From Serratia grimesii NBRC 13537 (GTDB lineage: Bacteria > Pseudomonadota > Gammaproteobacteria > Enterobacterales > Enterobacteriaceae): a DNA stretch of 64,000 bases. Shown here piece after piece: positions 38,094-47,013 of this stretch. The stretch lies in contig NZ_BCTT01000015.1 of NCBI RefSeq assembly GCF_001590905.1, forward strand, positions 118,259 to 182,258, read 5' to 3'. A program made the position numbers and the translations under genes. Under the pieces are notes generated by a model. That model made no database searches and was not told the DNA's origin. It worked only from the letters and a program-made list of their open reading frames with translations. Position 1 is the stretch's first letter. Every line of letters begins with the position of its first letter.

Positions 38094-39944
38094 TTAAACC
38101 TCATCCACAGAATGGCCAGCCAGCGCACGGCGAATGGAAGCATCCATGCGGCGCGCGGCAAAGTCTTGCGTTTGTGCATCTAATGTTTTAATTGCGGCTT
38201 CAATAGCGGCAGGATCGGTGCCCTGCGTCGCCTGTTGCAAGGCGTCCACAGCCGCAGTGATCGCCGTACTTTCTGCTTCGCTCAGCAATGCGGCGTCGCT
38301 GGCCAATGCACCTTGCAGGCTTTCCAGCACGCGTGACGCCTCGACCCGTTGTTCGGCCAGCATGCGTGCGCCAACATCACTCTGCGCATTAGCCATCGAA
38401 TCTTTAATCATACCGGCGATTTCGGCGTCAGACAGACCATACGACGGTTTAACCTGGATCGATGCCTCAACACCGGTAGATTTCTCCATCGCGGTGACGC
38501 TCAGCAAGCCATCGGCATCCACCTGGAAGGTGACGCGAATATGCGCGCCGCCAGCAGGCAGTGGTGGCAAACCACGCAGCGAGAAGCGTGCCAGCGAGCG
38601 GCAATCCTGCACCAGCTCACGTTCGCCCTGCAGCACGTGGATCATCATCGCGCTTTGGCCGTCTTTAAAGGTGGTGAACTCCTGCGCACGCGCCACCGGA
38701 ATGGTGGTGTTCCGCGGGATCACTTTCTCAACCAGACCGCCCATGGTTTCCAGACCGAGTGACAGCGGGATCACGTCCAACAACAGCATGTCGCTGTCTG
38801 GCTTGTTACCCACCAGAATATCGGCCTGGATTGCAGCGCCAATAGCGACCACTTTATCCGGGTCGATCGACGTCAACGGCGTACGCCCAAAGAACGTACC
38901 TACCTGCTCACGTACCAACGGCACGCGGGTAGAACCGCCAACCATCACCACTTCCAACACCTCTTCGGCGCTAACGCCTGCGTCTTTCAGTGCGCGACGG
39001 CATGCCATCAGGGTGCGTTTAACCAGCGTCGTGATCAGCGCGTCAAACTGTGCACGGGTCACTTCGCCCTGCCAACCGGCAACCTCAACGGTGGTGCTAT
39101 CAGCATCGCTCAGCGTAATCTTGGCTGCGATGGCCGCATCCAACAATTGACGCTGCACACCGTGATCGCTGCGATCAGCCACACCAGACTGCTCACGCAG
39201 CCAGTCAGCCAACAGATGATCAAAGTCGTCGCCGCCCAGCGCGGAATCCCCGCCGGTGGCCAACACTTCGAATACCCCACGGCTCAGCCGCAGAATAGAA
39301 ATATCAAAGGTACCGCCGCCCAGATCGTACACGGCGATGATGCCTTCCTGCCCAGAATCCAGACCATAGGCAATTGCTGCCGCCGTCGGTTCATTCAGTA
39401 GACGCAGTACATGCAGCCCGGCCAGACGCGCAGCGTCTTTGGTCCCCTGGCGCTGTGCATCATCAAAATAGGCAGGAACCGTGATCACGACACCATCGAG
39501 ATCCCCTTCCAGTGCGGTTTTCGCACGCGCAGCAAGCGCCCTGAGAATATCGGCTGAAACACCCACCGGGTTAACCGGACCGGCGGCAGTGACGATCATA
39601 GGCAAACCATTGTCACTGGCCTGGAATTGATACGGCAGGTTCGGGTAGCGCTGCTGTACGTCGGCCAATGACCGGCCCATCATGCGCTTGATTGAGCTGA
39701 TGGTGTTGGCAGGGTCCTGGGCCGCTTGCTGACGTGCATCCCAGCCAACACGCAACGTGTCCGCCTGATAGTGCACCACCGACGGCAGCAAATCGCGCCC
39801 TTCGGCATCGGCCAGCGTTTCCGCCTGTCCGCTGCGCACGGTAGCAACCAGAGAATTGGTCGTGCCTAAATCAATACCGGCAGCCAGACGGCGCTGGTGC
39901 GGCGCGGCGCTGAGGCCAGGCTCACTAATTTGTAATAAGGCCAT
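38094..39944 (-). CDS. hscA: Hsp70-type chaperone HscA
   Basis: Specialised Hsp70 that helps release clusters from IscU. From ATG 39944 ([17 protein letters not shown]) it has 616 residues, as in E. coli. The ATPase domain has [24 protein letters not shown] and [12 protein letters not shown]; the substrate domain follows from ~390. HscB is its J-partner and the IscU LPPVK motif its target. An ERIC element lies just upstream, between hscB and hscA. Confidence 0.97.
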   Translation of the reverse strand: MALLQISEPGLSAAPHQRRLAAGIDLGTTNSLVATVRSGQAETLADAEGRDLLPSVVHYQADTLRVGWDARQQAAQDPANTISSIKRMMGRSLADVQQRYPNLPYQFQASDNGLPMIVTAAGPVNPVGVSADILRALAARAKTALEGDLDGVVITVPAYFDDAQRQGTKDAARLAGLHVLRLLNEPTAAAIAYGLDSGQEGIIAVYDLGGGTFDISILRLSRGVFEVLATGGDSALGGDDFDHLLADWLREQSGVADRSDHGVQRQLLDAAIAAKITLSDADSTTVEVAGWQGEVTRAQFDALITTLVKRTLMACRRALKDAGVSAEEVLEVVMVGGSTRVPLVREQVGTFFGRTPLTSIDPDKVVAIGAAIQADILVGNKPDSDMLLLDVIPLSLGLETMGGLVEKVIPRNTTIPVARAQEFTTFKDGQSAMMIHVLQGERELVQDCRSLARFSLRGLPPLPAGGAHIRVTFQVDADGLLSVTAMEKSTGVEASIQVKPSYGLSDAEIAGMIKDSMANAQSDVGARMLAEQRVEASRVLESLQGALASDAALLSEAESTAITAAVDALQQATQGTDPAAIEAAIKTLDAQTQDFAARRMDASIRRALAGHSVDEV

Positions 39945-39962
39945 ATTGAAGCTTCCCATATC

Positions 39963-40085
39963 CTTCATACTTGAAGCCGCATCGTTGTTGGCTGCATTTA
40001 TTCGCACCAGTCACATAGTTACCTATGCTCCTGGGGGGTCACAAATTTGCCGCCTTGATGCAACGCCAATTATTTTGGGTATAAA
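39963..40085. repeat. ERIC element between hscB and hscA
   Basis: About 120 bp: ATACTTGAAGCCGCATCG, GTTGTTGGCTGCATTTATTC, core CACATAGTTACCTATGCTCC followed by TGGGGGGTCAC, and end GATGCAACGCCAATTATTTT then GGGTATA. It enlarges the hscB-hscA gap to 150 bp inside the operon, and would be part of the transcript. Confidence 0.9.
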
Positions 40086-40094
40086 TGAAAAGAA

Positions 40095-40616
40095 TTACTC
40101 AAAACCCAACAGTTTTTCTTCGAGTTGTTCAACTTGTTGCTGGAGTTTGTCCAAGAAACGTAGCTTACGCACGGTATCTGCGGCCTCAGGCCATTGTTGA
40201 TTATCCAACTGCTGCACCATCAGCGCGCTGCGCTGTTTGACCGTCTCGTTCACCCGTGCACCAAAGCTGGCCAACAGGCTTTCCGCGTCCACTTTGCGTT
40301 CAATAGCATCGAGCTCTTCGCGCAGTTCCAATTGTTCCATCAGAAACGCAGTATCACGCAGGGTGTGTTGCTCGTTGCCCAAATCAAAACCGTGCAAAGA
40401 TAGCATATACTCCGCGCGTTTTAATGGGTGCTTCAGCGTTTGGTAGGCTTCATTGATAGTCGCAGCCTGTTGCAACGCCATTAGACGTTCGCGTTCTGGC
40501 TGACTGGCAAAACGATCGGGATGGAATTGGCGCTGCAGATCCTGATAGCGAGATGCAAGCAGGCTGCCGTCCACGGGATAGCGAACTGGCAGCCCGAATA
40601 AAGTAAAGTAATCCAT
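40095..40616 (-). CDS. hscB: J-domain co-chaperone HscB
   Basis: Delivers IscU to HscA and stimulates its ATPase. 173 residues; J domain with HPD at 32-34 (QFHPDRF) and C-terminal three-helix IscU-binding domain from about 80. It lies 63 bp after iscA, a gap that holds a strong hairpin. Confidence 0.97.
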   Translation of the reverse strand: MDYFTLFGLPVRYPVDGSLLASRYQDLQRQFHPDRFASQPERERLMALQQAATINEAYQTLKHPLKRAEYMLSLHGFDLGNEQHTLRDTAFLMEQLELREELDAIERKVDAESLLASFGARVNETVKQRSALMVQQLDNQQWPEAADTVRKLRFLDKLQQQVEQLEEKLLGFE

Positions 40617-40645
40617 AGCGTGCTCTGGGCGTTATCGGATGAAGT

Positions 40646-40666
40646 TCCCCCGCACCTGGCGGGGGA
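40646..40666 (-). other. Intercistronic hairpin between iscA and hscB
   Basis: Perfect 8-bp stem TCCCCCGC / GCGGGGGA (40646-40653 and 40659-40666) around a 5-nt loop, without a T tract. Placed within a transcribed gap, it could be an mRNA processing or stabilising element separating iscRSUA from hscBA-fdx-iscX. Confidence 0.5.
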
Positions 40667-40679
40667 GCACGATGGACTG

Positions 40680-41003
40680 TCAGACGTTGAAACTTTCGCC
40701 GCAGCCACACTCGCTTGAGACATTTGGGTTGTTGAACTTGAAGCCTTCGTTCAGGCCTTCCTTAACGAAATCAAGCTCGGTGCCGTCAAGGTAGACCAGG
40801 CTCTTGCCGTCAATGATCACCTTAACGCCTTTGTTTTCAAAAACGATGTCGTCATCGTTCATTTCGTCAACAAATTCCAGCACGTACGCCATCCCGGAGC
40901 AGCCAGAGGTTCTCACCCCCAGACGCAGGCCAAGGCCTTTGCCACGGTTATCCATAAATGCCTGAACGCGCTGTGCAGCGCTGTCGCTCATGGTAATTGA
41001 CAT
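40680..41003 (-). CDS. iscA: A-type Fe-S carrier IscA
   Basis: 107-residue carrier of Fe-S clusters or iron. Conserved cysteines Cys35 ([13 protein letters not shown]) and Cys99/101 (ECGCGESF). Start at ATG 41003 ([11 protein letters not shown]) fits the family; the frame is open six codons further. 55 bp after iscU. Confidence 0.97.
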   Translation of the reverse strand: MSITMSDSAAQRVQAFMDNRGKGLGLRLGVRTSGCSGMAYVLEFVDEMNDDDIVFENKGVKVIIDGKSLVYLDGTELDFVKEGLNEGFKFNNPNVSSECGCGESFNV

Positions 41004-41058
41004 CACAACCTCACACTTCAAAGCCCAACCAAGGCCGGGCTAAATGACTCAGAAATAA

Positions 41059-41445
41059 TTACTTGGCGCTGTGTTTGCTCTTGTAGTCGGCAATCGCTGC
41101 TTTAATGGCGTCTTCGGCCAGAATTGAGCAGTGAATTTTTACCGGCGGTAATTCCAGCTCTTCGGCGATCTGAGTGTTTTTGATCGCTTCAGCCTGATCA
41201 AGAGACTTGCCTTTCATCCATTCGGTCACCAGCGAGCTGGAAGCGATGGCGGAACCGCAGCCGTAAGTCTTGAAACGCGCGTCTTCAATGATACCTTCAT
41301 TGTTGACTTTGATTTGCAACTTCATCACGTCGCCACAGGCCGGTGCACCCACCATGCCGCTGCCAACGCTAGGATCTTCGTTGTCGAAAGAACCCACGTT
41401 ACGCGGGTTTTCATAATGATCGATTACTTTTTCGCTGTAAGCCAT
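41059..41445 (-). CDS. iscU: Fe-S cluster scaffold IscU
   Basis: 128-residue scaffold on which clusters form. Ligands Cys37 (APACGDVM), Asp39, Cys63 (YGCGSAIASSS), His105 and Cys106 (KIHCSILAE); LPPVK at about 99-103 is the HscA recognition site. 24 bp after iscS. Confidence 0.98.
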   Translation of the reverse strand: MAYSEKVIDHYENPRNVGSFDNEDPSVGSGMVGAPACGDVMKLQIKVNNEGIIEDARFKTYGCGSAIASSSLVTEWMKGKSLDQAEAIKNTQIAEELELPPVKIHCSILAEDAIKAAIADYKSKHSAK

Positions 41446-41469
41446 GACCTTGCTCCTGAATCCTGAGAA

Positions 41470-42684
41470 TTAATGATGTGCCCATTCGATGCTGTTGATA
41501 TCCACGCCTTGCTTGAACATGTCCCACAGTGGAGACAGGTCACGCAGACGGCCGATGGATTTACGCACCAGTTGAATGGTGTAATCGATCTCTTCTTCTG
41601 TGGTGAAACGCCCCAGAGAGAAACGGATCGAGCTATGCGCTAACTCGTCGGTCATTCCCAACGCGCGCAGCACGTAAGATGGCTCAAGGCTAGCAGAGGT
41701 ACAGGCAGAACCCGAAGATACGGCCAGGTCTTTCAATGCCATGATCAGCGATTCACCTTCAACATAGTTGAAGCTGACGTTCAGGATGTTAGGAACCCCG
41801 TTCTCCAGGGAGCCGTTCAGATACACTTCTTCCATATCTTTCACGCCGTTCCACAGACGATCACGCAGTGTGCGCAAGCGTGCCATTTCTGTCGGCATTT
41901 CTTCTTTGGCGATACGGTAAGCTTCGCCCATCCCGGCGATCTGATGCACAGGCAGGGTACCGGAACGCATACCGCGCTCATGGCCACCGCCGTGGATCTG
42001 GGCTTCAATACGGATACGTGGTTTACGACGCACGTACAGCGCACCAATGCCTTTCGGACCATAAATTTTGTGGCCGGAGAACGACATCAGGTCGACTTTC
42101 AATTTGCTCAGATCGATAGGCAATTTGCCTACGCTCTGGGTCGCATCAACGTGATAAATGATACCGCGTGCACGGCACATTTCGCCGATAGCGTCGATAT
42201 CCTGCACCACACCGATCTCGTTATTCACGTGCATGATAGAAACCAGAATGGTGTCTTCACGCATCGCCGCTTCGAGGTCCTGCAGGCTGATAATACCGTT
42301 GCTCTGCGGTGCCAGATAGGTCACTTCAAAGCCTTCACGCTCAAGCTGACGGCAAGTGTCCAGCACGGCTTTGTGTTCGGTTTTGCTGGTGATGATGTGC
42401 TTGCCTTTCTTTTGATAGAAATTGGCAGCACCTTTAATCGCCAGGTTGTCGGATTCGGTTGCTCCGGAAGTGAACACGATTTCGCGCGGGTCAGCGCCAA
42501 CCAGTTCAGCAATTTGGTTACGGGCGATATCTACCGCTTCTTCCGCCTGCCAACCGAAACGGTGGGAACGGGAAGCCGGGTTACCGAAAGTCCCGTCCAG
42601 AGTCAAAAACTGCATCATTTTCTCAGCAACGCGCGGATCAACCGGCGTCGTTGCTGAGTAGTCTAAATAGATCGGTAATTTCAT
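41470..42684 (-). CDS. iscS: Cysteine desulfurase IscS
   Basis: PLP enzyme that takes sulfur from cysteine for Fe-S clusters and tRNA thiolation. 404 residues. PLP lysine in [17 protein letters not shown] (near 206) and the persulfide Cys328 in [14 protein letters not shown]. The C-terminal IscU-docking tail is complete (ending SIEWAHH). 54 bp after iscR. Confidence 0.98.
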   Translation of the reverse strand: MKLPIYLDYSATTPVDPRVAEKMMQFLTLDGTFGNPASRSHRFGWQAEEAVDIARNQIAELVGADPREIVFTSGATESDNLAIKGAANFYQKKGKHIITSKTEHKAVLDTCRQLEREGFEVTYLAPQSNGIISLQDLEAAMREDTILVSIMHVNNEIGVVQDIDAIGEMCRARGIIYHVDATQSVGKLPIDLSKLKVDLMSFSGHKIYGPKGIGALYVRRKPRIRIEAQIHGGGHERGMRSGTLPVHQIAGMGEAYRIAKEEMPTEMARLRTLRDRLWNGVKDMEEVYLNGSLENGVPNILNVSFNYVEGESLIMALKDLAVSSGSACTSASLEPSYVLRALGMTDELAHSSIRFSLGRFTTEEEIDYTIQLVRKSIGRLRDLSPLWDMFKQGVDINSIEWAHH

Positions 42685-42738
42685 TGCTCTTGTGCTCCGT
42701 ACATCACTTCCAAAAACTAAAAAAATATCGCCAGCTGC

Positions 42739-43233
42739 TTATGCGCGCAGATTAACGTTGATAGTTTCTTGCGGACGACCGTTGGCCGTGCGACGGGTAT
42801 CATTATTTTGACGATCCGCCACCACCAGCACTTCCTGGTTGTTTACCAGTTCAGCCAGCGTAATGTTGTTCAGGAACCCGCTGATGCGCTCGCTCAGATC
42901 GCGCCACAGGGTATGGGTCAGGCAGCGATCGCCACCCTGACAGCCTTCTTTACCCTGGCAACGGGTTGCATCTACCGATTCATCGACAGCAGTGATGACT
43001 GCACCAACGGCAATCTCACTCGCGTCTTTCCCCAGCAGATAACCACCGCCCGGTCCACGTACGCTGGCAACCAGGCCATTCTTACGCAGACGGGAGAATA
43101 ATTGTTCCAGATAAGAGAGCGAGATACCTTGGCGCTCAGAAATATCCGCCAGAGGTACGGGCCCTTCCTGGGAGTGCAATGCCACGTCAAGCATAGCGGT
43201 TACGGCATAACGGCCTTTGGATGTCAGTCTCAT
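42739..43233 (-). CDS. iscR: Fe-S cluster-sensing regulator IscR
   Basis: Rrf2-family regulator that represses isc when it carries a 2Fe-2S cluster. 164 residues; winged helix at about 1-80 and cluster ligands Cys92, Cys98, Cys104 with His107 ([16 protein letters not shown]). First gene of the operon, with two type-1 binding sites upstream for autoregulation. Confidence 0.98.
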   Translation of the reverse strand: MRLTSKGRYAVTAMLDVALHSQEGPVPLADISERQGISLSYLEQLFSRLRKNGLVASVRGPGGGYLLGKDASEIAVGAVITAVDESVDATRCQGKEGCQGGDRCLTHTLWRDLSERISGFLNNITLAELVNNQEVLVVADRQNNDTRRTANGRPQETINVNLRA

Positions 43234-43276
43234 AGCTAATGGTTACCTGTTGGTCAAACATGGCCGAAAGTCTGAC

Positions 43277-43301
43277 ATTCCCGAGTAAATCAGTCAACTA
43301 T
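43277..43301 (-). promoter_or_regulatory. Type-1 IscR binding site A
   Basis: Read on the minus strand the 25 bp begin ATAGTTGACTGATTTACTC and match the type-1 consensus ATASYYGACTRWWWYAGTC plus RRSTAT at 23 of 25 positions. It lies 44 bp before iscR and directly abuts site B. Confidence 0.85.
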
Positions 43302-43326
43302 TTAACCTAGTAATTTACTCAAGTAT
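43302..43326 (-). promoter_or_regulatory. Type-1 IscR binding site B
   Basis: Minus-strand 25-mer beginning ATACTTGAGTAAATTACTA, 20 of 25 matches to the type-1 consensus, immediately adjacent to site A. The pair covers the expected promoter. The rest of the 193-bp gap up to trmJ is AT-rich without further clear signals. Confidence 0.7.
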
Positions 43327-43426
43327 TAGCACATTTTGGACTAAGCCATATAAAATGCATATAGAATACACATTATAACCATTGGATAACTAATACTATT
43401 ACCGCGAGCCGTTACAACACATCAAA

Positions 43427-44161
43427 TTAATTACCTTGATGTTTGTCCTGTTTCTCAATCGACGTCAGCATGCCGCGCAAGATATTCAGCTCTTGTGCTT
43501 CTGGTCGCGCGCGGGTGAATAAACGGCGCAAACGGCTCATGACCTGCCCCGGATGTGACGGGCGAATAAAGCCACTGTGCTGTAGCGTTTGTTCCAGATG
43601 CTGATAGAAACGCTCAAGATCGTCCACCAGCGGATAAGGTGTTTCTTCCAACGGCGGCACGCCTGCCTGTTGGCGATCTAGATAAGCCACTCGCACTTCG
43701 TACGCCAGGATCTGCACGGCCATTGCCAGATTCAGGGAGCTGTAATCCGGATTAGCGGGAATGGCGACGTGATAATGGCATTTTTGCAGCTCATCATTCG
43801 TCAGACCAACACGTTCACGGCCGAAGACCAGCGCGACTGGCGCGTGCTCGCCTTCGTGCACAGCGCGTACGCCGCATTCACGCGGTTCCAGCATCGGCCA
43901 CGGCAAGGTACGTGAGCGCGCACTGGTGCCGACCACCAGGCTACAGCCGGCAATGGCGTCATCCAAGGTATCAACGATAGTGGCGTTGCCAATTACGTCA
44001 CTGGCACCTGCAGCCAGGGCGATCGCCTGAGAATCAGGTTTTATCAGCGGATTAACCAGATAAAGGTTGGTTAACCCCATGGTTTTCATGGCTCTGGCGG
44101 TCGAGCCCATGTTGCCGGTATGGGAAGTCTCTACCAGAACAATGCGGATGTTATGCAGCAT
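43427..44161 (-). CDS. trmJ: tRNA (cytidine/uridine-2'-O-) methyltransferase TrmJ
   Basis: SPOUT methyltransferase that modifies position 32 of several tRNAs. 244 residues. The SAM-binding trefoil knot is visible in [49 protein letters not shown] near residue 18 holds the conserved Asn/Arg region. Divergent from suhB and upstream of iscR. Confidence 0.96.
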   Translation of the reverse strand: MLHNIRIVLVETSHTGNMGSTARAMKTMGLTNLYLVNPLIKPDSQAIALAAGASDVIGNATIVDTLDDAIAGCSLVVGTSARSRTLPWPMLEPRECGVRAVHEGEHAPVALVFGRERVGLTNDELQKCHYHVAIPANPDYSSLNLAMAVQILAYEVRVAYLDRQQAGVPPLEETPYPLVDDLERFYQHLEQTLQHSGFIRPSHPGQVMSRLRRLFTRARPEAQELNILRGMLTSIEKQDKHQGN

Positions 44162-44221
44162 ACAAACTCTGAGCGTAGCGGAAAATCACAGCATCTTAAC
44201 ACAGCCGTAGGCAATTTGCCG

Positions 44222-44240
44222 AACACCTGCTATACTTCGC
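44222..44240 (+). promoter_or_regulatory. suhB promoter -10 region
   Basis: TGCTATACT (44228-44236) is an extended -10 element followed by a GC-rich discriminator (TCGCGCCG). I see no clear -35 at proper spacing, which an extended -10 promoter may lack. Confidence 0.4.
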
Positions 44241-44280
44241 GCCGTTTCCTGTTCTTTAACATCCTAGTTGGAAGATACCC

Positions 44281-45084
44281 ATGCATCCGATGCTGACTAT
44301 CGCCGTGCGCGCTGCGCGCAAGGCCGGTAACCTGATTGCCAAAAACTACGAAACCCCGGACGCTGTAGAAGCGAGCCAGAAAGGGACCAATGACTTCGTC
44401 ACTAACGTCGATCGCGATGCAGAGCATCTGATCATTGACGTCATTCGCAAGTCCTATCCGCAACATAGCATTGTTACCGAAGAACGCGGCGAATTGGTCG
44501 GCGAAGACAAAGATGTACAATGGGTGATCGATCCACTGGATGGCACATCAAACTTCATCAAACGTTTCCCACACTTCTCAGTTTCCATCGCCGTACGCAT
44601 TAAAGGCCGTACTGAAGTGGCTGTGGTATACGATCCAATGCGTAACGAACTGTTCACCGCAACTCGCGGTCAGGGCGCACAGCTCAACGGTTACCGTCTG
44701 CGCGGCACCAATGCCAAAGATCTGGATGGCACCATCCTGGCAACCGGCTTCCCGTTCAAAGTTAAACAGCACGCAACGCCATACATTAATGTGGTTGGCA
44801 AACTGTTCACTCAGTGTGCCGACTTCCGTCGCACCGGTTCTGCCGCGCTGGATTTGGCCTATGTGGCTGCCGGTCGCGTTGACGGTTTCTTCGAGATTGG
44901 CCTGAAGCCATGGGATTTCGCCGCGGGCGAACTGCTGGTGCGTGAATCTGGCGGCCTGGTGACTGACTTTGTCGGCGGCCACAACCACTTCAGCTCCGGC
45001 AACGTGGTAGCGGGTAACCCACGCGTAGTGAAAGCCATGCTTTCCACCATGCGTGAAGAACTGAGCGAAGCGCTAAAGCGTTAA
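44281..45084 (+). CDS. suhB: Inositol-1-monophosphatase / SuhB
   Basis: Mg2+-dependent phosphatase, 267 residues, also a partner of Nus factors in rRNA transcription antitermination. Metal-binding motifs are WVIDPLDGTSNFI (near 83) and KPWDFAAGELLVRESGG (near 217), with the Glu ligand in VTEERGE near 65. Divergent from trmJ, followed by a strong terminator. Confidence 0.97.
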   Translation: MHPMLTIAVRAARKAGNLIAKNYETPDAVEASQKGTNDFVTNVDRDAEHLIIDVIRKSYPQHSIVTEERGELVGEDKDVQWVIDPLDGTSNFIKRFPHFSVSIAVRIKGRTEVAVVYDPMRNELFTATRGQGAQLNGYRLRGTNAKDLDGTILATGFPFKVKQHATPYINVVGKLFTQCADFRRTGSAALDLAYVAAGRVDGFFEIGLKPWDFAAGELLVRESGGLVTDFVGGHNHFSSGNVVAGNPRVVKAMLSTMREELSEALKR

Positions 45085-45152
45085 TTCAGGCTATTACGCT
45101 GAGCGCACCCAAACTGTCTGCGCTCATGACACCTGATCCTGTTTTGAATATT

Positions 45153-45180
45153 GAAGCGCTGCCTCGGCAGCGCTTTTTTT
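45153..45180 (+). terminator. Terminator of suhB
   Basis: Perfect 9-bp stem AGCGCTGCC / GGCAGCGCT (45155-45163, 45166-45174) followed by seven T. It faces the convergent zinc-transport gene. Confidence 0.9.
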
Positions 45181-45187
45181 ATGCCTG

Positions 45188-46210
45188 TCAGCGAGAGAAA
45201 GGCCGGATGCCGCCACCGAACTCCGGTTGGGCGCTGACGTATAACAGCAGCCCGGCGAATAACAGGACCAGGCCACCAGCCAGCGCCAACGAACCCCAGG
45301 CCACTGCACTCCAGGCGGCGGGCGCACGTGAACGGCTTAAGCGCACTGCCAACCGGCGGCTGTAATGCACCAGTAAAGCCAATAATGAGATGGTCAACGA
45401 AGTACCCAGCGCCATGGCTAACGCAGAAATAACCCCCCAGATAAAGACACCAATCACTTTTGAAAACAGTAACACCAGTATCGCGCCCGAACATGGCCGC
45501 ATCCCCATCGCCAACACAATGGCGGTCTGTGTGCGCCAGTCGCTACCGGCCTGCAGCTCGCTGTCACTTGGCATATGCCGGTGGCCGCAACCGCAATGTT
45601 CGTTATGAATATGATCCGCCGACAATGGCTGCAGGCTATTGATACGCAACGCAGGCGACGGACGCATCGCTTTCACCGCGTGATAAAGCCGCTTCAAGGC
45701 GCGCCAGCTCAGTAATACTCCAAGCAGTATCACCAGAATAAAACTGCCCTTCTCCAGCCAGAAACTGCTTTGGTGCAGTTGCCGTGATGACAGTTGCAAC
45801 ACCACCAGCATCAGCGTTACCAATGCAATCGCCACCAGTCCCTGGACCAACGACGCAGCAAAGGTCAGTTTTAGACTGCTTTTCAGCCGCGCTGGATGTG
45901 TTGCCAAATAGGTGGCGATCACCACCTTACCGTGACCGGGGCCCAGCGCATGCAGCACGCCATAACTCAGGCTGAACAGCATCAATGCCAGCCCGGCCTG
46001 CTGCGGTGCTGCTTTTACCTGCTGTAGCAAACCGGCTAATTGCTGATGCAGCCCTTTCTGCCACACAACACTTTGCATCAACAGCTGCGGCCAATAGTGC
46101 CACGCCAACTGGGCACCCAGCGCCAGCAACAATGCAAACAAAAGCAATGGCCACAGACTGAAAGCCCAGTGTCGCTTACGCACCGTCTGCTGGCTGAGGT
46201 TTATTGACAT
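45188..46210 (-). CDS. zevB: NicO-family metal transporter, ZevB-like
   Basis: A 340-residue inner-membrane protein of the nickel/cobalt (RcnA/NicO) fold. N-terminal helix, then SLSYGVLHALGPGHGKVVIATYL with the conserved HxxGPGHGK motif, and MGMRPCSGAILVLLF in the second half. A cytoplasmic loop rich in His and Cys (DHIHNEHCGCGHRHM, about 200-215) could bind metal. It overlaps by 10 nt the gene for a DUF1007 periplasmic protein, the same pairing as zevAB of Haemophilus influenzae, reported in zinc acquisition. Cobalt/nickel transport remains an alternative. Confidence 0.75.
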   Translation of the reverse strand: MSINLSQQTVRKRHWAFSLWPLLLFALLLALGAQLAWHYWPQLLMQSVVWQKGLHQQLAGLLQQVKAAPQQAGLALMLFSLSYGVLHALGPGHGKVVIATYLATHPARLKSSLKLTFAASLVQGLVAIALVTLMLVVLQLSSRQLHQSSFWLEKGSFILVILLGVLLSWRALKRLYHAVKAMRPSPALRINSLQPLSADHIHNEHCGCGHRHMPSDSELQAGSDWRTQTAIVLAMGMRPCSGAILVLLFSKVIGVFIWGVISALAMALGTSLTISLLALLVHYSRRLAVRLSRSRAPAAWSAVAWGSLALAGGLVLLFAGLLLYVSAQPEFGGGIRPFSR

Positions 46211-46836
46211 TGCAGGCTGACCCGTTGTGCAAACTGTTGCCCTAGCGCCATATCTTCGCCGGGCGAATCGTTCTTATCGAGGGACAAGGCATATGCCTGC
46301 AAAGACGAGTTTGGTTTAGGTGTCATCAGCTTGAACTTGCACTGCGATGCCATGTCTGGCGGCAAGTGCAGCGCTGTCTTATCTTTGTAGGTCATATCGA
46401 CAAAATAGGTTGGATCGTAAGTAGAGATCTCAAACGGCTTACCCGCCAGCGGTTGCGGCTCGGCCAGGGGTAACACAAACTCAAGCACCGCCTGGTGCCC
46501 CTGGCGCGACAAATGGTATTCCGTCGGCAAATTCAAATATTTCACCCGCTTACCGTCGCGATACATATCCGTGAAATAATGCTGACCCAGCACATTGGCC
46601 ATGACCTGCGCTGCCAGCTTTTTCCATACTTCTGAATCGCTTTTGGCATTCTCCGCATCGTATAGCAGATCCGCCGAGGTGATTTCATCCATAACCCAAA
46701 CCATTTTCAAGCCAACCAGCTGTTGATCCTTCGCCACAAAGGTGGTGTTCATATCAATAAAGCTGTGCGGGTGAGCGACAGCGCCGGTGCTGCATAGCAT
46801 GAGAAAACCGGCCAGAATAAAACGTAACTTCATCAT
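46201..46836 (-). CDS. zevA: Periplasmic DUF1007 protein, ZevA-like
   Basis: A ~211-residue secreted protein. ATG 46836 is chosen; the open frame upstream runs only from a TTG at 46872 through the Zur-box candidate. The signal peptide ends AVA, so the mature protein starts HPHSFIDMNT, exposing two histidines suited to metal binding at the N terminus. DUF1007 is the domain of ZevA in Haemophilus. First gene of the pair with the NicO-type permease. Confidence 0.75.
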   Translation of the reverse strand: MMKLRFILAGFLMLCSTGAVAHPHSFIDMNTTFVAKDQQLVGLKMVWVMDEITSADLLYDAENAKSDSEVWKKLAAQVMANVLGQHYFTDMYRDGKRVKYLNLPTEYHLSRQGHQAVLEFVLPLAEPQPLAGKPFEISTYDPTYFVDMTYKDKTALHLPPDMASQCKFKLMTPKPNSSLQAYALSLDKNDSPGEDMALGQQFAQRVSLQCQ

Positions 46837-46853
46837 CAAACGATACTCATTAT

Positions 46854-46868
46854 TGTTATAAAGTAACA
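46854..46868 (-). promoter_or_regulatory. Zur-box candidate upstream of zevA
   Basis: TGTTATAAAGTAACA has perfect TGTTA / TAACA arms and agrees with the enterobacterial Zur core TGTTATANTATAACA at 12 of the 14 specified bases. It lies 17 bp before the zevA start, a repressing position. Confidence 0.6.
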
Positions 46869-47013
46869 TCAACCAATCTTAAACCGCCGTGATTCCGCCC
46901 AATAATTGTGACGAAAGTTGTAAGCCGAAGTAAAACCGGGTGCCGTCGCCACGCCGCGCATCGCCTTTTGCTATGCTTATTCATAATTTAAACGTGACCT
47001 GCCTGAAGGTGAT

